NCBI GenBank assembly: GCA_002722795.1
Contig: PBMY01000005.1
Location: forward strand, 1-64,000
Source: Crocinitomicaceae bacterium
GTDB lineage: Bacteria > Bacteroidota > Bacteroidia > Flavobacteriales_D > Sanyastnellaceae
Reading direction: 5' to 3'
Length of the DNA stretch: 64,000 nucleotides
Both the position numbers and the translations under genes were made by a program. The notes under the pieces were generated by a model that was not told the DNA's origin, made no database searches, and was given only the letters and a program-made list of their open reading frames with translations. This document shows positions 57,571 to 64,000 of this stretch, one piece after another. How positions within the stretch are numbered: the stretch's first letter is position 1; every line of letters begins with the position of its first letter.

Positions 57571-58424
57571 GACTTAATAGCAGATACTATTTGCTCGACA
57601 GTGGACGCGTGACGCATCACGTGGCCACTTTCTATTTTATGAAATTTTACAGAATCGCAGCCCATTTTTGAAAGCTCATCTTTCAATCCTCGCGACCATT
57701 TCTCAGGAATAATTTTGTCTCTATTTCCAAACACTAAGTGAGCTTCAACCTTTGACATAGCGGAAGCCAAATCTCCCAATTCAGGCCAAAACTTTTTGTG
57801 AGCTGCCCATCCATAGGCCACCCTCCTTCTGATTTCAGAATTGTCTGTGTGATATCGCCCAAAATGGTGCTTGTGTTCTGAAATTAACCCTACTTTATAT
57901 AGAGAATCAATGATGCGTTTGTTTGTTTTGGGATACCTATCTACAAGACTCCAGCAAAACCTTCCAATCCATGTATTTACAACAAATTTGTAAATAATGC
58001 TTTTGCACAAACCGTCTGGCGCTAAAACTATTATTCTACTAAAATCTGTAGGTCGTTCGGTAAGTAATCTGAAGCAAACTCTCGACCCCATTGAATAGCC
58101 AAGAAGCTCTAGTTTTTCAACACCGTCACCAAACTCCTCATGAATTTTACGCTTCAAAACTTCAAGGAGAATACTTGGTTCCAACATTGAGTAAATATTA
58201 AGATCATCAAGGGGCTTGCTTTCACCATGATGTAAAAGGTTTACTGAAAGTAATGCTGTGTCATCGCAGTAAAAAGGCATAAAATTTTCCATCTCACTAG
58301 CGCTTCTGTCGAAACCATGAAAAGAAATAGCTACTTTAGAGTTTTTGCCACTTTTTGCAGACACCACCCAACCTTCAAACCTCCAGCCTGAATCATCCCA
58401 AACCACTTTTGTGCCTCTGCTCAT
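57567..58424 (-). CDS. Alpha/beta hydrolase
   Basis: 285 residues. Oxyanion-type segment VAISFHGFDRSAS near the N-terminus, nucleophile Ser in LLGYSMGSRVCFRL, Asp in LVFGNRDKIIPE, His near the C-terminus in IESGHVMRH. Substrate unknown. The frame extends back to 58637, but that would overlap carB; ATG 58424 gives the natural N-terminus MSRGTKVVWDD. ATG 58541 is an alternative, adding 39 residues. The last 4 bp overlap the TonB receptor stop. Confidence 0.83.
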   Translation of the reverse strand: MSRGTKVVWDDSGWRFEGWVVSAKSGKNSKVAISFHGFDRSASEMENFMPFYCDDTALLSVNLLHHGESKPLDDLNIYSMLEPSILLEVLKRKIHEEFGDGVEKLELLGYSMGSRVCFRLLTERPTDFSRIIVLAPDGLCKSIIYKFVVNTWIGRFCWSLVDRYPKTNKRIIDSLYKVGLISEHKHHFGRYHTDNSEIRRRVAYGWAAHKKFWPELGDLASAMSKVEAHLVFGNRDKIIPEKWSRGLKDELSKMGCDSVKFHKIESGHVMRHASTVEQIVSAIKS

Positions 58425-58545
58425 ATTGCTAAGGTCGTTAATTGTGAAGAAGTGTGGAAAAAGAGAATAACTAAGTTGCGTTAAAAGCCTAAATGATGTG
58501 CTAACTTTGAGCAGGTTAATTGCATTCGTAGCTGGCGACATTTGA

Positions 58546-58559
58546 GCGAAATTTTTCGC
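58546..58559. repeat. Inverted repeat upstream of carB
   Basis: GCGAAA and TTTCGC are separated by two bases. The repeat lies 25 bp before the carB ATG and just after a CATTTG that may be a -7 box (GACATTTG, 58537-58544). Possible operator or a hairpin in the leader. Confidence 0.4.
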
Positions 58560-58584
58560 AATAAAGTGGCTGGATAAAAAAAAA

Positions 58585-61407
58585 ATGCCCAAAGATTCGA
58601 GCATTAAGTCGGTTCTAATAATCGGCAGCGGCCCCATCGTTATCGGCCAAGCATGTGAATTTGATTACAGTGGTTCTCAAGCATCGAAATCGTTAAGAGA
58701 AGAAGGTATCGAGGTAACTCTAATTAATTCTAATCCTGCAACTATCATGACTGACCCAGTTATGGCGGATAACGTATACCTAGAGCCATTAGAACCAGAG
58801 TCTATTGAGAAGATTCTTGAAAAGCATCCTAACATTGATTCGGTTCTTCCAACTATGGGTGGACAAACCGGTTTGAACCTCTGTATCAAGTGTGATGACC
58901 TTGGGATTTGGGAAAGACACAATGTCAATATGATTGGTGTTGACATCGATGCAATTGAGATAACTGAGAATAGAGAGGAGTTTAGGCTTCTAATGGAGAA
59001 AATCAATGTTCCAATGGCTCCTCAATCTGCAGCTAAGAGCTTTTTAGAAGGTAAAGAGGTAGCCCAAAAGTTTGGCTTCCCACTTTGCGTTAGAGCTAGT
59101 TACACCTTAGGTGGAACAGGCGCAGCTATCGTATACGACCAAGAGGAATTTGAGAAGAAATTAACTGACGGTCTTCATATATCTCCAATACACGAGGTGA
59201 TGATTGATAAGGCTCTCCTTGGATGGAAGGAGTACGAGTTAGAGCTACTAAGAGATTCAAATGACAACGTAACTATCGTTTGTTCTATCGAAAATGTGGA
59301 TCCAATGGGAATCCACACAGGAGATTCAATTACAATTGCACCTGCGCTAACTCTTTCAGACACAACATTCCAGAAGATGCGTGATATGGCGATTCACATG
59401 ATGCGTAGCATTGGTGATTTTGCAGGAGGATGTAACGTTCAGTTTGCAGTTTCGCCAGACGAGAAAGAAGACATTATTGCTATCGAGATTAATCCTCGAG
59501 TAAGCCGTTCATCTGCACTTGCTTCGAAAGCTACAGGTTATCCAATTGCTAAAATTGCTTCAAAGCTTGCAATTGGTTACCACTTAGATGAATTGAAGAA
59601 TACAATCACTGGAACAACTTCAGCTATGTTTGAGCCAACACTCGACTATGTAGTTGTAAAGATCCCTCGTTGGAATTTTGATAAATTCAAGGGTGCTGAT
59701 AGAAGTCTTGGACTTCAAATGAAGTCAGTGGGAGAGGTAATGGCAATTGGAAGGTCATTCCAAGAAGCATTACAGAAGGCTTGTCAATCATTAGAAATTG
59801 GAAGAAACGGTTTAGGTGCAGACGGACGTGAGTTAAAGGATAAAGATGCTATTATGGATTCGCTTAGTAATCCATCTTGGAATAGGCTATTCCACATTTA
59901 TGACGCATTTAAACTTGGTCTTCCATTTCATAAGATTCATGATGCAACTCAAATGGATCCATGGTTCCTTCGTCAAATCGAGGAGTTGGTATTATTAGAA
60001 AAGGACATTGAGAAAGAGTCTATCGATAGTATTTCTAGAGAGCTTCTAACAGAGGCAAAAAGAAAAGGATACGCCGATAGACAAATAGCTCACCTATTAA
60101 GTTGCCTTGAAAGTAAGGTGCACGAAAAACGACATAGTCTAGGAATTACTCGTGTATACAAATTAGTAGATACATGTGCAGCAGAATTCCCTGCTGTAAC
60201 TCCTTATTACTACTCTACTTTCGAAAACGAAGAAAACGAGAGTGATGTGAGTGATAGAAAAAAGGTAATTGTTCTTGGCTCAGGGCCAAACCGTATTGGA
60301 CAGGGTATCGAGTTTGATTATTGTTGTGTTCACGGAGTTCTCGCTGCTAAAGAGTGCGACTACGAAACAATCATGATTAACTGTAATCCTGAGACTGTTT
60401 CAACTGACTCTGCAACATCTGATAAACTGTATTTCGAGCCTGTATTCTGGGAACATATCTACGACATTATATTACACGAGAAGCCAGCTGGAGTAATTGT
60501 TCAACTTGGTGGACAAACAGCCTTAAAACTTGCTGAAAAATTAGATCGTTATGGTATTCCAGTAATGGGTACATCATACAACGCACTTGACCTAGCAGAG
60601 GACAGAGGACGTTTTTCGTCACTACTTCGAGACGAAGGAATTCCATACCCCAAGTTTGGTGTAGTTGAAAATGCTGATCAAGCAGTTGACTTGTGTCGTG
60701 AACTAGGTTTCCCTCTTCTTGTTAGACCATCTTACGTACTTGGTGGACAAAAGATGAAAATTGTAATCAACGAGGACGAATTAGAAAATCATGTATTAAG
60801 CATCCTCAAGCATATGCCTGAGAATCAAATTCTACTTGATCACTTCTTAGAAGGAGCCTTGGAGTGTGAAGCTGATGCAATTTGCGATGGAGACGATGTA
60901 AGAATTATTGGAATTATGCAGCATATTGAGCCTGCAGGAATTCATTCTGGAGACAGCTACGCTTTACTCCCTCCATTTAACCTAGGCGACCTAGTTATGC
61001 AACAGGTTAAGGATTATACAAAGAGAATTGCTCTAGCTTTAGAAACTAAAGGATTAATTAATATTCAATTCGCTGTAAAGGACGATACTGTTTATATCAT
61101 TGAAGCTAACCCAAGAGCATCACGTACAGTTCCATTCATTTCAAAGGCATATGGTGTGCCATATGTAAATCATGCAACTAAAGTGATGCTAGGAGAGAAG
61201 AAGCTAATTGAAATGCCTCACTCGCCACACCTAGATGGTTACGCTGTGAAGATACCAGTATTCAGCTACTCAAAGTTTCCGAATGTAAATAAGGAGCTTG
61301 GGCCGGAGATGAAATCAACTGGAGAGGGAATTAGATTTATTCCAGATTTGAAGGATCCTTTCTTCCTTAAAATCTATAGCGAAAGGAACCTCTATTTGAG
61401 TAAGTAA
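58585..61407 (+). CDS. carB: Carbamoyl phosphate synthase large subunit CarB, short form
   Basis: 940 residues holding both ATP-grasp halves. The first opens VLIIGSGPIVIGQACEFDYSG and includes VLPTMGGQTGLNL, LCVRASYTLGGTGAAIVYD and NPRVSRSSALASKATGYPIA; the second opens VIVLGSGPNRIGQGIEFDYC and includes LLVRPSYVLGGQKM and NPRASRTVPFISKAYGVPY. E. coli CarB is 1,073 residues; here the ~130-residue C-terminal MGS-like allosteric domain is absent, the chain ending SERNLYLSK after the second ATP-grasp. It would need a CarA glutaminase subunit, not in this window. Ten A bases precede the ATG. Confidence 0.95.
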   Translation: MPKDSSIKSVLIIGSGPIVIGQACEFDYSGSQASKSLREEGIEVTLINSNPATIMTDPVMADNVYLEPLEPESIEKILEKHPNIDSVLPTMGGQTGLNLCIKCDDLGIWERHNVNMIGVDIDAIEITENREEFRLLMEKINVPMAPQSAAKSFLEGKEVAQKFGFPLCVRASYTLGGTGAAIVYDQEEFEKKLTDGLHISPIHEVMIDKALLGWKEYELELLRDSNDNVTIVCSIENVDPMGIHTGDSITIAPALTLSDTTFQKMRDMAIHMMRSIGDFAGGCNVQFAVSPDEKEDIIAIEINPRVSRSSALASKATGYPIAKIASKLAIGYHLDELKNTITGTTSAMFEPTLDYVVVKIPRWNFDKFKGADRSLGLQMKSVGEVMAIGRSFQEALQKACQSLEIGRNGLGADGRELKDKDAIMDSLSNPSWNRLFHIYDAFKLGLPFHKIHDATQMDPWFLRQIEELVLLEKDIEKESIDSISRELLTEAKRKGYADRQIAHLLSCLESKVHEKRHSLGITRVYKLVDTCAAEFPAVTPYYYSTFENEENESDVSDRKKVIVLGSGPNRIGQGIEFDYCCVHGVLAAKECDYETIMINCNPETVSTDSATSDKLYFEPVFWEHIYDIILHEKPAGVIVQLGGQTALKLAEKLDRYGIPVMGTSYNALDLAEDRGRFSSLLRDEGIPYPKFGVVENADQAVDLCRELGFPLLVRPSYVLGGQKMKIVINEDELENHVLSILKHMPENQILLDHFLEGALECEADAICDGDDVRIIGIMQHIEPAGIHSGDSYALLPPFNLGDLVMQQVKDYTKRIALALETKGLINIQFAVKDDTVYIIEANPRASRTVPFISKAYGVPYVNHATKVMLGEKKLIEMPHSPHLDGYAVKIPVFSYSKFPNVNKELGPEMKSTGEGIRFIPDLKDPFFLKIYSERNLYLSK

Positions 61408-61410
61408 GAC

Positions 61411-61596
61411 ATGGCTAGGTTTATTTTCTATGCTGTAGTTGCCTGGTTAATTTTCAGGTGGATGGATATGATTTTTGGCCGGAGGTCAAGAACTAACACT
61501 ACTCCAAGTAATGAACCACCGAGACCAAAACAAAAGAAAAAGCCAAATTCCGATAAAGTCGGAGATTATGTAGACTTCGAAGAAGTGGATGACTAA
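61411..61596 (+). CDS. DUF4834-type small membrane protein
   Basis: 61 residues: a membrane helix at ~2-22 (FIFYAVVAWLIFRWMDMIF), a basic Pro-rich middle, and an acidic end, KVGDYVDFEEVDD, characteristic of DUF4834 of Bacteroidota. Function unknown. It starts 3 bp after carB and its end overlaps an alternative start of the next gene. Confidence 0.75.
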   Translation: MARFIFYAVVAWLIFRWMDMIFGRRSRTNTTPSNEPPRPKQKKKPNSDKVGDYVDFEEVDD

Positions 61597-61618
61597 TCTG
61601 CAAGTGTTAACTTGCTGC

Positions 61619-64000
61619 ATGCTTAAAAAAGCTTTGCCTCATATTTTATCTATCGTAGCGTTTTATGCTATAGCGAGTACATTTTATTCTCCTGTAATTC
61701 TTGATTCTAAAAGGCTAGTTCAAGGTGATACCAAACAATACATTGGTATGTCACACGAAGCTCTTAGCTACGAGGATATTGAAGGTGAAAGACCTTCATG
61801 GACAAATAGTATGTTTGGCGGAATGCCAACAGTACAAATCACAGGTACTGGTATTATGACTTTACCAAAGTGTATCTGGAAACTCTTAAGGCTATTGATG
61901 TCACCGGAGATAATGACTCTGTTTCTTGCAATGCTATCTGCATATGTTTTAGCTCTTTGCTTAAAAGCTCCACCACTTGTTGCATTTATAGCTGGAGTGA
62001 CTTTTGGTTTGGGCTCAATAAATACTCTTTACTTAGCTGCAGGACACGCAACAAAAGTTAGAGCAATTTCATTAATGCCTGGAGTGTTAGGTGGAGTGAT
62101 CTATGCATTTAGAAACAACATGTGGGGCGGCGCTGCAATAACTGCGTTTTTCTTAGCAATGCACATTGATGCAAACCATCTTCAGATGACATATTATCTG
62201 ATGTTTATGATTGCAGCTGTGGGAATATGCGAACTTGTAGCTGCGCAGCATAATGGATATCTGAGGCAATTTGTAACAACTTCAGTCTTACTAATAGGTG
62301 CAGCTTTAATTGCACTTCTTCCTTCACTACCTAGCCTTCAAATCACAAAAGATTATTCTCATTACACTACAAGAGGTGAGGCAATATTAGATGAAACATC
62401 AACTGAACACGGAAATGGACTAGAAACAGATTACATTCTTGAATACAGTCTTTCAAGGGGTGAGTGGTTGAGTTCTATTGTGCCTGATATTAAGGGGGGT
62501 GCTAGTCAACTTTATTGGGGTGAACAAAGGTTTTCGGGGGGAGCTATGTACTTTGGAGCGATTGCGTTTACCCTACTACTAGCATTCTTCTTTGTAGTCA
62601 AAGATAGGATGAGATGGCCACTTTTGGCAATCACTCTATTATCCATCATTTTATCTTGGAGAGATGCATCATTTATAACTGATTTTTTCCTTGACTACGT
62701 TCCAATGTTCAACAAGTTTAGGGATACAAAAATGATGCTTGTACTTGTTCAACTTGCTGTAGCGGTAGGGGTATCTATTAGTTTAAAAAGGGTATGGGAA
62801 GATGCTGGTAGCGATAATTGGAAGCCATGGATTTATGCTTTTGGTGGTGTTTCAGGACTTTTAATATCCTTCTACATTTTACCTGAAACATTCTTCGATT
62901 TTACCTCATCAATTAGGGCTGATCACCTTAGAGAACAATATTCAATAAGCAAGTTAACTTCCTTGAGAGTTGAGATTTTTAGGGCTGATGTTTTTAGGTC
63001 TATTGGTCTCATTGTTGTTGCTGGTGGTGGAATTGTTGCAGTAGTGAAAGGGTTGGTTAAAAGAGACATTGCTTTAGGTATTTTGGCTTTAGTTATGCTG
63101 TACGATGTGTACAGTGTTGACAAGAGATACCCAAGTGAATTCGACACAGAATTCAATGTTGTTTTCCCTCATGAGGCTACAAAAGCTGAACGTGAAATAG
63201 CAGCATACGAGTCATCTATTCTTGAAGGTTTCGAAGAAAAATATCTTGAACATATTGGGATCATAGAGGAAGATTTGGGGATCAATATCAATGAGAGAAA
63301 CGCTAATGCTAAATACCTAAGAGCATCTGATGCTGCGAAATTTAGAGCATTAAATAGTTTGTCTCATTTCAGAGTTTTGAATTGGATAAATCCAATGAAT
63401 GATGCACGAACTTCATACTTCTTTAAATCTATTGGCGGATATCATGGAGCTAAACTCAGACGTTACCAAGACTTCATTACTCATGTCTTACTTCAACAGA
63501 ATATGAGGTTTAGTCAAGCCGTAAGTGAAACTGGAAATGTTGAAGGCGCAATGGGAATTCTAAAAGGAGCAGCAATGCTTAACACTAAGTACATTATTGG
63601 TGCAGGTGAAAGGCCTATTCCATTAAATAATGCATTGGGACCTGCTTGGGTAGTTCACAATGTTAATTGGGTCGATACAAATGAAGACGAATTGTTTGCA
63701 ATTGAAAATACAGATGTGTCTCAAGTTGCTTTAGTTCATGAAGAATTTAAAGCATTGGTTCCAGACCTTATGTCAGAAGATTCATTGTCCACTGAATCCT
63801 CAGTTGAACTTGTTGAGTATCATCCTGAGGGTAGTACATACAGTGTATCTACTGAAAGTGACGGTATGTTAATATTGAGTGAGGTTTGGTATCCAGAAGG
63901 ATGGTCAGCTACAGTTGATGGGGAGGAGGTTCCACTTGTAAGAGCCAACTACATTTTAAGAGCATTGCCAATTTTAGCAGGAGATCACGATGTTGTTCTT
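61619..64000 (+). CDS. YfhO family membrane protein, 3' end outside window
   Basis: Open from ATG 61619 to the last base, 794 codons without a stop, so truncated only by the window. Opens MLKKALPHILSIVAFYAIAS and contains GDTKQYIGMS, SWTNSMFGGMPTVQITG and GAINTLYLAAGHATK-like GLGSINTLYLAAGHATK at ~125-142, all typical of Bacteroidota YfhO proteins. At least ten membrane helices follow, with a large periplasmic region near the end (DGEEVPLVRANYILRAL). YfhO of Bacillus glycosylates teichoic acid; the Bacteroidota branch has no tested role. An in-frame ATG at 61589 overlaps the previous gene (ATGACTAA) and is the alternative start. Confidence 0.85.
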   Translation, partial: MLKKALPHILSIVAFYAIASTFYSPVILDSKRLVQGDTKQYIGMSHEALSYEDIEGERPSWTNSMFGGMPTVQITGTGIMTLPKCIWKLLRLLMSPEIMTLFLAMLSAYVLALCLKAPPLVAFIAGVTFGLGSINTLYLAAGHATKVRAISLMPGVLGGVIYAFRNNMWGGAAITAFFLAMHIDANHLQMTYYLMFMIAAVGICELVAAQHNGYLRQFVTTSVLLIGAALIALLPSLPSLQITKDYSHYTTRGEAILDETSTEHGNGLETDYILEYSLSRGEWLSSIVPDIKGGASQLYWGEQRFSGGAMYFGAIAFTLLLAFFFVVKDRMRWPLLAITLLSIILSWRDASFITDFFLDYVPMFNKFRDTKMMLVLVQLAVAVGVSISLKRVWEDAGSDNWKPWIYAFGGVSGLLISFYILPETFFDFTSSIRADHLREQYSISKLTSLRVEIFRADVFRSIGLIVVAGGGIVAVVKGLVKRDIALGILALVMLYDVYSVDKRYPSEFDTEFNVVFPHEATKAEREIAAYESSILEGFEEKYLEHIGIIEEDLGININERNANAKYLRASDAAKFRALNSLSHFRVLNWINPMNDARTSYFFKSIGGYHGAKLRRYQDFITHVLLQQNMRFSQAVSETGNVEGAMGILKGAAMLNTKYIIGAGERPIPLNNALGPAWVVHNVNWVDTNEDELFAIENTDVSQVALVHEEFKALVPDLMSEDSLSTESSVELVEYHPEGSTYSVSTESDGMLILSEVWYPEGWSATVDGEEVPLVRANYILRALPILAGDHDVVL

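Noticed and set aside
58425-58637. Upstream extension of the minus-strand hydrolase to 58637
   Set aside because: Would overlap the first 53 bp of carB and add 71 residues not expected in the family; ATG 58424 is better.

Overview
The window comes from an AT-rich member of the Bacteroidota, most likely a marine Flavobacteriales lineage (Cryomorphaceae/Schleiferiaceae-like; the family is a guess). Four things point there. A complete core of the type IX secretion/gliding machinery is present (gldK, gldL, gldM, gldN, a PorP/SprF protein, gldB, gldC and a gldA-like ATPase). There is a secreted protein with a type A T9SS sorting domain. Several promoters resemble the Bacteroidota -7 box TAnnTTTG, and recognisable Shine-Dalgarno sequences are generally absent. 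The gene neighbourhoods are also typical of the phylum (miaB / sigma-54 activator / lptE / TPR protein / secG / groESL; topA / arginase-like / porP / gldKLMN). Genes are tightly packed: no gene-free stretch exceeds 300 bp, and the longest is the 277-bp mraZ upstream region.

Layout: 1-4997 is the 3' part of a giant, cysteine-rich, highly repetitive secreted protein, closed by two near-identical terminators. 5121-7527 holds an SDR oxidoreductase, a nitroreductase and an odd beta-barrel protein. 7533-23428 (minus strand) is one unbroken 14-gene division and cell wall (dcw) cluster, mraZ-rsmH-ftsL-ftsI-murE-mraY-murD-ftsW-murG-murC-ftsQ-ftsA-ftsZ-yqeY, preceded by four 10-bp direct repeats that look like the MraZ operator. 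23706-28576 carries an alpha/beta hydrolase, engB, gldC, gldB, a beta-barrel protein, nadE and dtd. 28664-34611 is a plus-strand run of purL, a PASTA protein, a T9SS cargo protein and rluD. 34612-46224 (minus) has an ABC-F ATPase, the T9SS locus gldN-gldM-gldL-gldK-porP, an arginase-fold protein with altered metal ligands, and topA. 46372-54364 (plus) is miaB, the sigma-54 activator, lptE, a TPR-like gene, secG, groES, groEL, gldA and rsgA. 54365-58424 has cysQ, a TPP riboswitch followed by a TonB-dependent receptor, and a second alpha/beta hydrolase. 58585-64000 has carB, a DUF4834 protein and a YfhO-family membrane protein that runs off the window end.

How the genes fit together: the dcw cluster makes lipid II and the divisome; gldK-N with PorP build the T9SS ring, motor and surface attachment; GldB, GldC and the GldA-like ATPase are gliding-associated accessories; the T9SS cargo and perhaps the giant repeat protein are surface products. 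The riboswitch-controlled receptor predicts thiamine (or precursor) uptake across the outer membrane.

Most notable items: the TPP riboswitch/receptor pair, the four-repeat MraZ operator, the arginase-like protein with three of six metal ligands replaced inside the T9SS locus, the giant repeat protein with a recent internal duplication and a dockerin-like end, apparent near-leaderless promoters, and six convergent gene pairs whose stop codons abut or overlap. All functional calls are from reading sequence; no database search was run.
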